64,000 bases of DNA, taken from Loxodes magnus. Its lineage: Eukaryota; Ciliophora; Karyorelictea; Loxodida; Loxodidae. Below the pieces are notes generated by a model, which made no database searches, had not been told where the DNA came from, and saw nothing but the letters and a program-made list of their open reading frames with translations. Where the stretch lies: contig CAMPDV010000082.1 of assembly GCA_946699065.1 (NCBI GenBank), positions 248,001 through 312,000 on the forward strand. The letters are read 5' to 3'. Positions 12,104-25,747 of this stretch are shown here, in pieces. The translations under genes and the position numbers were made by a program. Within the stretch, counting starts at the first letter, position 1. Each line of letters begins with the position of its first letter.

Positions 12104-12975
12104 TTAGCTTTTTTTATTGGAAATATTCTCGTTTATTACTTTTAAAATCATAATAAAAGGTTATCCTATAAAAGCTTATTTAAAACTATTTTCAATAAGA
12201 TATATAAACTAATAATCGCATAAATACACATAATTTGCTAAAAGACATTGAAGATACTTTTAACCATTTTAAAAGTGCTCCATCAATTTTGCGTTAATTC
12301 CTAATGTAAAATACTTATATTAAAACAGTGTAATAAAATGTATTTGGTACATTTAGAATGATTTAGTTATATCTAATTTAATGGATATTCTAGTACTCTT
12401 TATAAATAATGATTATAGTATAAGTATACATAAATAACTACATTTAACAACTAGTTTTAACTTTCTAATTAAAATTGAGATTATTAAGTATTTGCTGTTA
12501 ACTTAAGAATACAAAGATAAATAGCATCGTATTTAAATAGCCATAATAAGAGTACACTTTAATAATTAAACTAAGATATTTATTTTTCTTAAATCTAAAT
12601 TACTCTAACTAACATTTAATTCCTCAAAAAATCGAGACTTTTTATTTTAGTTGAGGAAATGCTTTAAGCAACGAGAAAAAAAGACTTACTAAATGTTATA
12701 AAATAGAGGAAGAAGTAAGATATAGAATGCCAATAATAAAAAAGATAATATTTTAATAGATTTAGGACTTTCTCAATGAAATTAGCCATAAATATAAGTT
12801 TTAAGCAATTGGTATTTAATTTTCTTTATCAGTTATATTAAAATTTGAAGTTTATATATTTTATTATATGCACTGCCGCTAATTAAAAACTTAAAGTCTT
12901 ATATATAAAACTTTTTGAATTTCTAGTAAATTTTGACTCACAAGAGATAGTAAAAATAAATTGAAAATAAAAATT
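12104..12975. other. AT-rich spacer
   Basis: No gene seen. A short inverted repeat (TTCCTCAA...TTGAGGAA) lies near 12620-12660, and a weak open frame begins near 12659. Neither is supported further. Confidence 0.45.
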
Positions 12976-13844
12976 ATGTAAATATAGCTTTAAATTTATA
13001 AATATAGAGCTATTTTTGTTAATTAGAAACGCATTAGAATTAAGCATTAATTATATTTTTTGGGTACGAAAGCAAGAACTTATTTACTCTACTATTCGCA
13101 CAAATCTAATATTTTTTGTTTACTTACTAGTATTGCTTATTCTTTTAATTTGATTTATAGCTTAATAAAATCTCTAAATTTCCTTTGCCAGTTTAATTAA
13201 ATTTTCAGCTGAAGGAGTAGACTCTTTTTATAGAAAATATCCCTATGATGTAAAGATTTTAAGGAATTATATTAGTTTTTTTTAATTTTGGACTGACTTA
13301 ATTAAGCATAAACTTTTTATTGATTTACTTAATATATATGACTGTTTTTTTGCTTTATGAATGTGGAAACTATTTAATAGATTAGCAGATTCAACTTGAG
13401 AGTGTTGAAATTTGACTAATTATATTGATTTTCATACTTTATCAACCGTTGCACCAAGAATAAATGAAGTTTGTATATCTTCATCTGAAAAATCAGGACT
13501 ATTGGTATCAAGTACTTCAGAATCGTATTAAAAAGTAGCTGGCCTTGTTAAGCTTTTAAAATATATTAATCATAGGAGCAAAATAAAAACTCTGAAATTG
13601 TTAAGTTTCTTTTTGATATTAACTAACTTAGAATTATCATTACCTTCTGATAAAAATTAAGTTTCTCTTAATCAAGAAATCTATAGTGCTACTAAAGAAC
13701 TCCTTATTAATTATGCACTAACTATTCCATCGATTATTGCTCTCATTAAAAAGTTGGAAATGTTTTAAAATTGTTTAATAATGCTCATTTGGGGAGAAGT
13801 AAAGAGTGAGAACTAGCATATTTTAGTTTAAGAGTGTCCCTTGA
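12976..13844 (+). CDS. Possible peroxin-11 family membrane protein
   Basis: Model: 12976-13129, 13161-13798, 13827-13844, 269 aa; introns of 31 nt (13130-13160) and 28 nt (13799-13826). The second intron is needed to reach a stop, since otherwise the frame runs on into the next gene. The core frame 13161-13798 is clearly coding: high information codons, Trp from TGA, amphipathic and hydrophobic helices. GTKARTYLLYYSHKSNIF resembles the GRDK..R..QY start of Pex11, and VKILRNYISFFQFW plus FFALWMWKLFNRLADS resemble its central helices; size also fits. Pex11 elongates and divides peroxisome membranes. The family call is tentative. It ends only 93 nt before the PLD start codon. Confidence 0.45.
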
Positions 13845-13937
13845 AATATTTTAAAGCATTTAATAGATGCAGCATATTATGCAGACGAAGACAGGTTTTT
13901 CATTCATTTTTTGTATTTGATTTTTAATTAAATAAAA

Positions 13938-16900
13938 ATGTGTCTTTGCTTAAGGAAAAACGAAGAAGATTTGGTAATACAAGAAGATACTCGTTCTTAT
14001 ATGCAAGTTTTCCGACCTAAATTCTTCATAGAGGAAATATATAGCTTTAATAAAAAAGAGGGAAAATAAAAGCTTATTAATACAAATAACCAGCACTATT
14101 CCAATTAATGAGTTTTGAGAATCAAAGTTGCAGCCAATATTTTGAAAAATAACTATACATGGATCATTAAGAGAACTGTCAAACAGATCAAAAACTTATA
14201 TAAAAGCCTAAAAAGGATTTAGCTCAATTTTTAGGAAGTTATCTTGCCTGATCTTAGCTTTAAAACTTTGGCCAAACAGCCAGATTTCAGTCCTAAACTT
14301 CTAGCGGAATAAGTGGCAGGATTTTTAAATACAGCTTCTAACCACAAGCAAGTAGTATTTTCCCTAGTTTTTTGAAAATTCATAGAAGTATCAGGATATT
14401 CATTTGATGGATATTGCTCAAAAAAATACAAAGAAGGCTTTGTGAAAAAGGCAACTGGAGGACATACATAGGCTGCAGTTTTATGCGATTTTCGATTAAG
14501 GAGATGACAAAAAAGATGACTAATTATAAGAGATAATTATATAGGATACATTTTAAATAACCAAATAGGACAACCTTTAAGAGAAGTTCTAAGATTTAAT
14601 CATCAATTTAAATGGGAATCGGGCTAATAATTAACTGGCTATGAAGATGGACTAAAAATAATTACTAATTAAAGAGAACTCATGGTTAGATGTGGAAGTG
14701 TGCTTAATTTAAAGGATTGATGTAAATAATTAGAAAAAGCTTTTTAAAACTCAGAGTTTGTCTCGGGAGAACGTAATTATGAAAGTTTTGCTCCTTAAAG
14801 GCAGGAAAACCAAGTATAATGATATACTGATGGAGAGTATTACTACGAAGCAGTTTATAATGCTTTAATGGAAGCTTAAACATAAGTTTTTATTGCTGAT
14901 TGATGGCTTTCTCCTGAATTATATCTGAAGCGTCCATGGCAAGATTACCCTGAATCTAGATTAGATAGAGTACTCTAAAAAATAGCTCAAAGAGGAGTTT
15001 AAGTAAGAATAAGTGTATATAAAGAAGTAAGCTTAGCTCTAACTTTAAACTCTTGGCATACAAAGCACGCTTTAATGGAGCTACATGAAAATATAAGAGT
15101 TTTGCGGCATCCTGCACGCACATAATTTGGAGGGACATTTTTATGGTCTCATCATGAAAAAATTGTGGTAGTAGACCAAAAAGTAGCTTTCATAGGTGGA
15201 CTAGATTTGTGCTATGGAAGATGAGATATTAATAGTCATCCCTTATTTGATATTGATAAACAAATTTTTCCTGGTATTGACTATTCTAATTGTAGAGTAG
15301 CTGATTTCACTGAAGTTTAGAATTACGAAAGGGACAGCATAGACAGATAAAAAGTGCCTAGAATGCCTTGGCATGATATTGCCCTTAGAGTGAAAGGAAA
15401 AGCTGTTCTTGATATTTCTTTTCATTTTATGGATGTAAGTTTTAAAATTTAGCTGTGGAACCATGTAATTGCAGATTATGTAGGAGAAACTGTTTAGTTA
15501 AAAGATAAACTTTAGCCATTGTAAATCTAGAAAAAGCAAAAAAGAGGTATGAACAACGAAGGTAACCCTTCTTTCATTACTGAAAGCTCTAGTCCTAAAG
15601 AAAGTTAGTACGTATCACAGTTTGGCTAGTTTGGTAAAAGAATGGAGCAGTAGAAAGAAATGCAAAATTCATAACGAAAAGAGAAAGAAAATCTTGTATT
15701 TAGCCAAAATTTTAATGAACTTTAAAATTAAAACACAGAAACTTAAGAAGATCCTATTTCATTTTTTCCTCAATAAATAGAAGAAAAATAAAGTAAAGGG
15801 TCTAAACACTAAGAAGATCCTTTAATATAAATCTCTCAGCGCTCTTTCTCTTAAAGAGTTTAATAAGAATAACTACCGGCAAGGTTCTAGCATTTAATAG
15901 AAGAAGAAAAAATAGCAAAGCAAACTAAAGAGTTAAATTCAGAAAAAGATTTGATCCAAATTTAAGAAAATTAAGCAAGACCTTAAGATATATACTTAAA
16001 ATCTACAACCATGATGTTTTAGTAAAAGGAGAATTAAGCAAGCAGTATATAAAGAATGCCTAGAAGCTATTCTTAAGGAGGAAAATAGGCTAACACTCAT
16101 ATCCAATAACTAATGAAGCAAGTTATTAAGAATGCCGATGATAATTAAGAAGAATTTAAAAAAGAGATACTGTTATAAAAGGCTTCTGCTAAAGAAAAAC
16201 CCAAAAGTTATTTAGTCTCTAACTATTAGGTAGGCTAAACTGGTTTTCAAGGGTATAAAAAAAACTATAAATAGTTTGACCAGCAAAATCTTAATCAAGT
16301 TCTTGAAAAAATTTAAAATGATAATGAAGCCTAAGAAAAACTGGAAAAAGATGAAGAAGATTAGGAAAAAAAAGCTTTATTATCTGAAACATACGATTAC
16401 GAAGAATATATCCAAAAGAACATTTTATAGCCAAGAGAAACTTTACTTCCAAAACCATTAGAATTAGAAAGAAAAGGAAGTTGCACTTGCTAAGTTGTAA
16501 GATCAGCAGGTGGATGGTCTTATGGTCTTAGAAATATTGAATGCTCAATTTAATTAGCATACTTATAATTAATTGATCAAGCTGAACATTTTATTTACAT
16601 TGAAAATTAGTTCTTTATATCTTCAATATCAGACAGAGTTAAGAATAGAATAGTGGAAGCCATTTATCTTAAAATAAAATAAGCTATTGAAGAGTAAAGA
16701 AAATTTTATGTTATGGTTGTTATTCCTTTACTTCCAGCTTTTGAAGGGAATGTTTAAGATCCTAACTCTGCCGTTTTAAGAGCGCAACTTCATTGGGAAT
16801 ATTCTACAATTTGTAGAGGCGAAAGCAGTTTATTATAAAAAATAAGTCGAATTCCTGGAATTGGGAATCCTTCAGATTATATTGGATTTTTTGGATTAAG

Positions 16901-17514
16901 GACTCATGGAAAATTAAGTTAGAATGCACCGCCAGTAACAGAAATTGTATACGTGCATTCAAAATGCATGGTTGTTGATGACGACATTGCTATAATAGGT
17001 TCAGCTAATATAAATGATAGAAGTATGATGGGCGGTAGAGACAGTGAAATAGCTATGGTGATAGAAGATCAAGATAAAATCCCTATAAACTTGGCAGGAG
17101 AAGAGAAATATGTCAGCAGATTTGCTAGAACATTGAGAATGGCTTTATGCTAAGAACATTTAGAAGTAAAAGAAAATGATTAAGAGTATTTGTATTTACA
17201 AGATCCATGCTCATTAAATTTCATTTAGTTATTATAGAAGAGAGCAAATAAAAACACAATAATTTACAGACATGTCTTTAGATGCTATCCTGATGACGAA
17301 ATAGCTTCAGCTTAATTTATGGATAAATTCCAACAATAAGCAAAAAATGAAGATTATTAAAGGTGTTAGGAAATTGTTGGAAATATTGTAAGTATTTTTT
17401 AATGCAACACATAATTAGGTTGAATTTCCACTCAAATTCTTAGAAAGTGATAGTCTTAACTTAAACGTCTTTAATCTGAAGGAATTTATAGTTCCAGAAG
17501 AAAACTTTGTTTGA
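13938..17514 (+). CDS. PLD: PX-PH phospholipase D
   Basis: Exons 13938-15434, 15453-17387, 17419-17514 (introns 18 and 31 nt) give 1175 aa. Domains in order: PX (about 35-170, with [12 protein letters not shown] and [12 protein letters not shown]), PH (about 180-300, GGHTQ...RRWQKRWLIIRDNY and ELMVRC), catalytic half one ([23 protein letters not shown] at about 404, [11 protein letters not shown]), a low-complexity insertion of about 270 residues, and catalytic half two (HSKCMVVD at about 1001, [17 protein letters not shown]). Both HxKxxxxD motifs are intact, so it should make phosphatidic acid from phosphatidylcholine and respond to phosphoinositides through PX and PH. The 18-nt intron falls inside the conserved HF..WN segment. 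The N-terminus, MCLCLRK, offers cysteines that could be palmitoylated. Confidence 0.93.
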
Positions 17515-18678
17515 AAACTTAACTCCTTTTTAATACTTTAAGTGAAACATAAAGTCTCATATAATTAAAATCTAAAACTTAAAATAAATCCCTAATTGAA
17601 AAAACTATTCATCATTTTTAGTTTATGGCTATTAATATTTCAGAGAAATATTCTTGTCTAACTTTTATATAAGATTAATTTTAATACTCCATTAAGCTTA
17701 CTTCTTTCTAACTCCCATCATTTTATTAAGATTAAATCTAGTTGCTATTAATTTATTTTATTTCATTCATTCCTTTATTTTTTAAATTAAATTCTTAGGT
17801 GATAATCAAGTTATAAATCTATCAAAATTGTTTTAACACATTTTAGCTTAGATAGTTTTCTTGCTAAAATATTAGGAATATCAAATTTTCTAGATGTTAT
17901 AATTTGAAGGGTAAACATAAATTTTCAATACAATATTTCAATAGACTTCAAGTAAATGTCTTAGTATTTTGATTTGTATGCGATTAAAATAATCTCTAAA
18001 TCTAAAAATTATAATAATAAACCATTAAAACAGTACACTTGAGTTAAAAATTAGTGTGTTTTTATATTTGTTAATAAATCCTTTTATATTTAGAATATTT
18101 TACATATTTTGCTAGAAATCCTAACTCTTACTAATTTAATAATATCTAACTTTTTATTCTTAATTAAGGTATTATCAATACTAATGATAGCTAGTTTTTT
18201 CATGAATCAAACGAAGAGATTCCTTTTTCACAAGCTACTTTAATCCTATGATGGATATTTTGAAGCAACTATAAAATTAATTTTTAAAGAGAAGTATTAA
18301 TTTAGTTTTAAGTTCTTTTATCAGCTCTAGAATTATTTAAATAAAGGTAGCTTTTTTTGTTTTAGTTTGTTTAAATGCAAAAATGATTTTTTAAACTCTT
18401 AGTCATATAATGCAATCTATAAAGATTTCTCTACAAAAATCATTTTTTATTATGATAAATATAAAAAATAGAAAATTGAGTAAAAAGGTAAAGCTCTATC
18501 TATCATTATAAGGATAAGAAATAGAAGTTGAATGAAATAAAGGAACAGCTAAGCAATAAAGGAAAGCAGTGAATTGGTAAACTTATAATAAATAGTTGGA
18601 TTAAATAAAGAATGAAATAGATTTAGTTTAGGAGTTATCTTAGCATATTTATTTTCTATTTTTAATTACTAAATAATT
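17515..18678. other. AT-rich spacer
   Basis: Low-GC intergenic DNA between the PLD and anoctamin genes; I see nothing in it. Confidence 0.6.
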
Positions 18679-21600
18679 ATGTCTGACGAGCAAGGTGTTT
18701 TGCGAACTGAAATTGCTCGACAACGAAAAGAACTTTAGGACAAAGAGGATGCTATAGGTAGATTATATAAGCAACTTAACGATAAAGATCGTTAATATGA
18801 TAATCTTCTGAAGCAGTCAAGATAGCAAATTGGCAAGCAATAATCAATTTAGAGCTAGTAAGGAGAATCTCAGAGTAAAACTGCACAAGGTCTTAATCAG
18901 AAAGAAGATAGGCGTTATTAGTTTAAGCAATTACTATTAGCAAATCCTAAAGAAATGGAAAAAGTTTCTAATAACATTTAGGATAATTTTGTCAGTAAAT
19001 CAGCATGGGAATATGTAATAGTACTTTAAAATCCAGATGCTTTTGGAAAAGGAAATGAATAATTTATTTCTAAGGAAAAGGCTTTGGAGCTTTTTGAAAT
19101 ATGCTTCAAAGGAACTGATGCTCCAACTTAATTATTGTAAGATGCAAATAAAAAATTGGAAAAATAAGCTTTCGGAGAAGCTTTTGACGATTTAGCTGAC
19201 AAAAAAGACTTATAATCTCCTAAAGCATCAGTAAGTGAACAAAATGAATTTAAATAATTCTAAGATGACAAGAGAAGATTTAATTTAGGAGGCTAATATA
19301 AGAAACTCTAAGTTTAGGATAAAAAGGAAAAATGGATTGATAGTGGTAGTAAACCATAGGATTTTCTTACCCTTATCAGAAATTGGATCCTCATAAAGCT
19401 AGCCCATAACTTATCTCTTGAGACTAAAATGCTTTTGTCTTCGAATGGATAATATATTTATCTTTTAATAAAGGCAGATGAGGAGGACATTCTCAATGAA
19501 GCTGAAAGAAGCGAGTATAATGCTTAGTTTGAAATAGGAGCAACCGATGTAACTTCTTTGCTTCCATGCGACAAAAATCTTAGAACTTACAAAACTTTAA
19601 TTAAGCGCGACGCAGAAATTTAGATGTTATGTGACTAAGTTGAGCAAATATATAGAGAAATTTATTGGGAAGACTAAGAAGAAGATGAAAAGCCAACTTT
19701 ATTTTAACCATTTGAGGTAAATGATGGATAATGGAATAATTACAAAAGTAATATTTTTAATTTTAGAGTACTTGAAAGAAGTAATTCGAAGACTTGAAAA
19801 AATAAGATAAATTTAAGGAGATAGAAATGTTAAGTACTTGTATTACAAGAAGGTATTACTTGGAGTTCTGATTATGGTTAATGAATAAGAAAAAAACAAG
19901 GACTTTAAGCTTTATAATCTTTGGGATAGATTACAAATAGAAAAACCGATTGGAGCTTACGTGGACTTTAGAAGAGATTAAGATTTAAATAAAGGTATTG
20001 ATAATTTTGCTCGTAAGTTTTACTAAAATAGATTTATGGAGAACTTATTAAATAGACGAGAGTGGGACTAGGTCTTTCTTCAAAAACACAGATCGACTTA
20101 AACTTATTTATTAAAGAATTTCAAGATAAATGTTTTTGGATAGGCTTGCAAAGGAAAAACTGATTGTAGATCACTTTTGTTTACAAAATTAGTAGGAACT
20201 TGTTGGTGATAAAAAGAAGGGCATAGTCGAAAATAATCAAAATTCTGTTGTTACTAACAATTAGAAAATAATATAAAGTTTATATGAAGACGAAGATCCC
20301 TCGGATTCTTTAGTTGAAGCGTGGAGAAAGTAAGGATGCTTCTCATTTAACTAACCTTTGGGAAGAATAAAAAATTACTTTGGTGAGAAAGTAGGATTAT
20401 ACTTTGCCTTCATTTCAAATTACACAAAAGCACTACTTTTCCTAGTTCCATTTGGCTTGATATGTGCTTTCTTCTAATATAAAAATTTGATTGGTGATGA
20501 TGATAAGCTCTATGTTGATTCTTTATATTGCTTTGTTATAGCAATTTGGGTTGCTATTTTTATTGAAGAATGGAAAAGAACTCAGGCTAAACTAGCTGTT
20601 AAATGGGGATAACTTGATTTTGAAGAAGATGAAGTTGTAAAACCAGAATTTTTCGGAGAAGAAAGAAGATCAGCAGTAAATGATGATCCATGTGAAGTAT
20701 ACTTTAACCCAAATAAAAGAGTGAAAATTCAAATATTTGGATATTTGATTTCATGCTTTATACTTTGCATAGTTCTTTCCTTAGTTGCCACAATTATAAT
20801 TATGAAGTAGCAGCTTAAAAACATACTTGTAATTGGTGGAAAAGATTTTACAACTGATCTTTGTTCAACTCTGAATGCTTTTCAAATCTTAATTTTCAAT
20901 GAACTATATCAATGGGTTAGTTAGAAACTCAATTAATGGGAGAATCACAAGACTTAAACAGATTATGAGGATTCGCTGATTTCTAAAGTTTATATGTTTT
21001 AATTCGTAAACTCATTCAACAGTATGTTTTACATTGCTTTCATAAAGACTTACTTCCAAGGTTGCTTAGATCATGATGAGAATGGACAGAAAATATTTGT
21101 AGTTGGTGGAAGTTGTATGTACGAACTTGGAAAATAGCTCACTACAATTTATTTAATCGCGTTTTTTAAAAATTTAGCTGAATTAGGGGTGCCTTTATTA
21201 AAAGAAAAACTTAAGAGTAGAAAAATAGAAGCTTAAAGTGGATAGCAAGGAAAAGAAATGTAAGATGCATCTGGTTTGGAAGAAATAAGATAACAGATTG
21301 AAAAGTAACATGGAAAAGCTCCTTACGTTTCTCGTGGAGTTGACGGAACATTTTAAGATTATCTAGAGATGATGGTATAATTTGGTTATGTAACCCTTTT
21401 TGCAGTTTCGTTCCCAATAGCACCACTCATTGCTTTTATTTCAAATTTAGTGGAAATTTAAGTTGATAAGATCAAAATACTTAGGTTGGTAAGGCGTCCA
21501 TTACCAGCGGGAGCTGAAGATATGGGAACATGGCAAAGTGTTATCGAGATAACAGCTAACATAGCTTTGATTTCCAATGCTGGGATTATTTGCTTTACAT

Positions 21601-21842
21601 CTGAAATCTTAAAGAATCACGAAAATTGGAAATTCCCTGTTTTTCTAACATTACTCGTAATTCTTTACTGCATTAAAGGAGCTCTTTCGATGTTTATTCC
21701 TGACATTCCTGAATCTTATCAAGAAATCATTAAAAGACACAAATACATTATAGAGAAGCAGCTTAAAGGCTATGAGCCTCCCAAAAAGGATCTAAGTGAT
21801 TAGGCGGAGAGAATAGACCTCAAAGTTCATTTTATGGGCTGA
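18679..21842 (+). CDS. Anoctamin (TMEM16) channel/scramblase
   Basis: Exons 18679-19747, 19767-20012, 20032-21842; two 19-nt introns; 1041 aa. Residues 1-350 are a charged, partly coiled cytosolic region. The anoctamin dimerisation region follows (TRSFFKNTDRLKLIYQRI) and then the family signature GRIKNYFGEKVGLYFAFISN. The membrane part has about ten helices, with FVNSFNSMFYIAFIKTYF, YLEMMVQFGYVTLFAVSFP, APLIAFISNLVEI, and the conserved RRPLPAGAEDMGTWQSVIE block. Anoctamins are Ca2+-gated chloride channels or lipid scramblases; which one this is cannot be read here. The second intron was located because frame and homology fail without it. It ends at TGA 21840-21842, and I saw no in-frame TGA Trp. 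Confidence 0.93.
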
Positions 21843-22873
21843 GGTGATTATCTAAAACTCTATTAACTTTCAAAATTATATCTCTATCCATTTTATTAGC
21901 CTAAGTACTACTTTTAATGTTCTATTATGCATTTATTTATACTAAGTTTTATTTCTATCTTCTATATTCATTTTATATTTTCTCTGTCCATCTAGCTAAT
22001 ATTTATTAGTATCAGAGACTTAAAAGACTTTTAATAAATTTTATTTATATCAGCATATAAGAAAAATAAATGCTTCTATATTATTTATATATTCAAAGTT
22101 TCTCCAATAGTTTTACTCTTGAGATAAATGTAGAAAGTTTGGTTTTGCTTTATTGTGAAATATATTTAATTACCAAACTTATGTCTAGCATTTAAATTTG
22201 TAAGTACTATTGAAATGATAAAATGTACAATTTATATTTATTATACTATCTAAATTTAATTAGCCATTTGCAAAATAAAGATAAAAACCAGATTCTTCAC
22301 TTAATTAAAATAGCTTTCAATAAATAAATTGATTTTATTTAATTATAAGCCTTCCACTCTTAAAGCGTAAATGATAAATAAGAGTGAAAGTAATTGAAAA
22401 GGATGGATTTCTATAAATAAAGAGCTTTAGAATAGAATATAATGCTTGAAATTTACTATAAACTTAAATGAATTAGTAATATAGTTAGATTATTTTATTA
22501 CCAAGACAAGTTTTAAATTATCCATACAACAGCATAATTTTCAAGATTATTTACTTTAATTTGCTTTTTAAGCTAATAGATAAATCTGAATCAAATAAGT
22601 ATATTTATAAAACATCGAAGCTATTATAAAAAAGAATAAGAAAGCGATAAAAAGATAAATATAGAAATTTAAATTAAGACATATTTTTAAGGTATTGTAT
22701 TATAACTTTTTAATATGCAATCCATAATACAAGCATTCAAAATGGAAATTAAATTAGAATATTTCTCTAAATATTACGTTTTGCATAAAAGAAAGTAATA
22801 TTCTTAGCTTAAATTTAATGCTTTTAAAAGAAGAATAAAAAATTTAAAATTGATGAGTGATTAGTTAAGAGTA
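21843..22873. other. AT-rich spacer between convergent genes
   Basis: Low-GC DNA downstream of both the anoctamin gene and the leftward membrane-protein gene; nothing recognised. Confidence 0.55.
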
Positions 22874-23332
22874 TCACGTAAGAATTCTGTAAAAAAGGAA
22901 TTCTGATCTTTAAAATAAATAAAGTTAAAACTGAAAATATTTCTTTTATTCTTAATACTTATCTCTGTAGTCAAAATCATATGAAATTTTCTAATTATTC
23001 TTGCTAAAACTCTATCTAGTACTTTGTTTTTTTGGTCCATTTGGACTACTAATTATTAGTCCAGGTGAATCACACATAGACAATCTTTTTAACTCTGTGT
23101 TGATACGACCCACTTTTTTAGTAAATATATCAGATTCTTTTTGTGGAGTTCCTGCCTACTATTCCTTAGATTAAATAGTTTCTTAAATTTCTTGTTTGAA
23201 TTTCTTTTATTTGTATTTCTTAAAGCAAAGGTAAAGTAAAATAGAGAGAAAAATTAATACTCCAAGCAGCAAAAGTTATTATCAGAACTGTATTTTATCT
23301 TATTACATTCCTAGCTACTTTTATATCTCCAT
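22874..23332 (-). CDS. Small single-pass membrane protein, unknown
   Basis: 152 aa from ATG 23332 to TGA at 22876-22874, no introns. Residues 1-22 are Gln-rich with a TGA Trp; residues about 23-41 form one membrane helix (LLLLGVLIFLSILLYL); a basic stretch (FKKYKQKKFKQE) then marks the cytosolic side, followed by a polar tail with Ser/Lys motifs (IISSPNGPKKQST). This looks like a type III or signal-anchored protein. The last 20 residues are AT-rich and less certain. No family recognised. Confidence 0.5.
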
Positions 23333-25747
23333 TTTCTAATTTTCATATTTAACTTTAAACTTACTTTAAATGACAATAGACATCCTAATTTAGATTTAAT
23401 TTCTAGCTGATGTTTATTTTCTTTAAAAGACTGCTAAATAGTTCAATAGAGTTGTCACGCTATTAGAATCTGTTAGGTTTTAAAATAAAGATTTAAGTAA
23501 TATTTTAATATTAATAAATTATATAAATGATACCGTTTGTCTCTATCAATAAACTAAATAGAACCTACTAACCTAACTTTTTATAAAATTAGTGATTTAT
23601 TATATGCATTAGTTAGAGTTAAAGTTGATAGCAAAGCTTATTTTTTCTTAATTTATAAAGATTATTAGCTTTATACCATAAGGGAACATAAACGTATAGC
23701 TACTTTCTCCTTTGAAAGTAATTTAAATTGAATGACATATCTAATGATTAATATAAGCAATAAAATAATTAAAATTCTTTAAGGATAGTATTATATAACT
23801 CAATAGCTATTTTATATTTAGATTTTTATATTTTCATATAGCTTTTATTGCTTAACTAAAACTAAGTTTGTACTTAGAATGCTTCACTTCATTTATAAAT
23901 TAGAAGCTATTATAAATATTCCTACTTATTTTAACTTTATTCTCTATGCTTTGCTCTTCTTATTTTATTCCTAAAATTTTTAGCTATATTTCTCCTAAAT
24001 TATTTAAATAGGCAAGTTTAAAAGAAAAATTTGATTTAAAATCACAAATTAAAGAAAGATACGTAATAAAACTAACTAAGCTTGCAATTATATTCTTGAA
24101 ATTCCTTTACAGAGATACTATGTAAAGCATGATTAGAGTAGTTTTTTGCAGATACTATTTAATAAAACTATTCATTAATAACAACTAATATTGTAAGGCT
24201 AGCTACTTGCTTTAAATCCTATAAATCATCTAGTTATCTAATTAAAATAATATCTTCATCAATTTAATTTTTAGAATCAATCATCTTTTATTTAATATTT
24301 CCTATAAATAACTAACTTTCATTATAAGGATTAAAATCTTCTAAATTCAATGGAAATTAAATTAAGTTATCTAGAATTAAGAATTTAAAAGCAGATAAAT
24401 AAAGTTTGATTTATATGTGAATTAGGCTGGGAAGATGAGTAGGTAATAAAACTAAAGGAAATACTATAAATATTTGATATTTACTATTTAATATTCCTCT
24501 ATTCCTTATTTATTAAATATCGTCTTCAGTTTACTATATCTTTAATAAGCCAGTTCAATCTTCAATGTCCTTACCTTACTAAATTATATAGAATCAATAT
24601 AAAATTAACTTAATCAAATTTAAAAATAAGATAAAGGGAACTATTTAGCTTAATTACAATTATAGTGTAGATTACCCTTACTTAATTATATTAACTAGAG
24701 CTCTCATTTATTTAGATATTTACTAAATTATAAGAACTACTAGCAATAGGATGCAATAAATATAATTGTATTTGTATATTTAAAGCCATATAATTAGTAT
24801 TACAATAGCCAAGCATTACTTTATATGATCTTTAATTATCTCTTATTTCTTTAGTTGGTAGAAATCTAATATTTCACTAAGTCTTTCCAAATTAAAAAGA
24901 ACGCTAAATATCTATAAAATTAAAGTTAATTAGAGCATTTTAATAGGTAGTTATTGCAATAAATTCTTATTTTAATGAAATAGTTATAAGAATAAGCAGA
25001 AATAAGCATGCCTAAAATTTACCTTTAGAATATTTGAATACACTATCTACTTATATTTCTCAAGATAGATAAAATCTATATTATTAGTTTTAAATAAGGG
25101 ATTTATTTCATCTAAAATATGCTATATAAAATTAATTAAAGTTTAAATTATTTCTCAGTAAAGTGAATACATTTTTACTTTCCAAATAGGATTATTTATA
25201 CATTTTTAGATTTATGCACTAGAAAAAATATAAATGCTAAATGTATTTAATAATTCAATTAATAAAGAAGTAAAATCATCTAAAAGGCTTTTATAATATT
25301 TAGGTTATAAGAAGGATTATTTTAAGATGGTAATACCTTACGTTTAATTAACGTAAGCTATGTTTAGTTTCTTTTTGTTTTATTTTACCTATAAAACATA
25401 CTGAAATAGAAATTAATATTAAGATTATTATAAATAATCTTAATAAATAGAAAAGGATGGTAAGCATACTATTATCTTTAAATAATTATATATTTTAAAG
25501 ACAAAGGCTTAAAATATGGGTTTAATGTAAGTTAGAAATTTATTTATGATTTGCTTCAATATTTAAAAGTAGTGAGTGTATCTCAATAATAGACTTAATT
25601 TAATCTGACTGATATTCAAAGCTAATTTGTAAATTATATGAGCTGATAAAAGTGATTTATTATGCTTAGGCATTTTTAGCAAATCCGATACCTTTTCTCT
25701 CTCCTTTTGAATTTTGAAACTTTAAAAAACTTAAATTATTTAAAAAA
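23333..25747. other. Long AT-rich intergenic stretch
   Basis: About 2.4 kb upstream of two divergent genes (leftward membrane protein, rightward DHHC enzyme). No coding signal stands out. The only structure I see is the palindrome at 25337-25357, reported separately. Confidence 0.5.
25337..25357. repeat. Short palindrome (hairpin)
   Basis: CTTACGTT and AACGTAAG form an 8-bp perfect stem around a 5-nt AT core, richer in GC than its surroundings. It lies about 390 bp upstream of the DHHC gene start. It could be a cruciform, a dimeric factor site or chance; nothing else ties it to a function. Confidence 0.5.
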
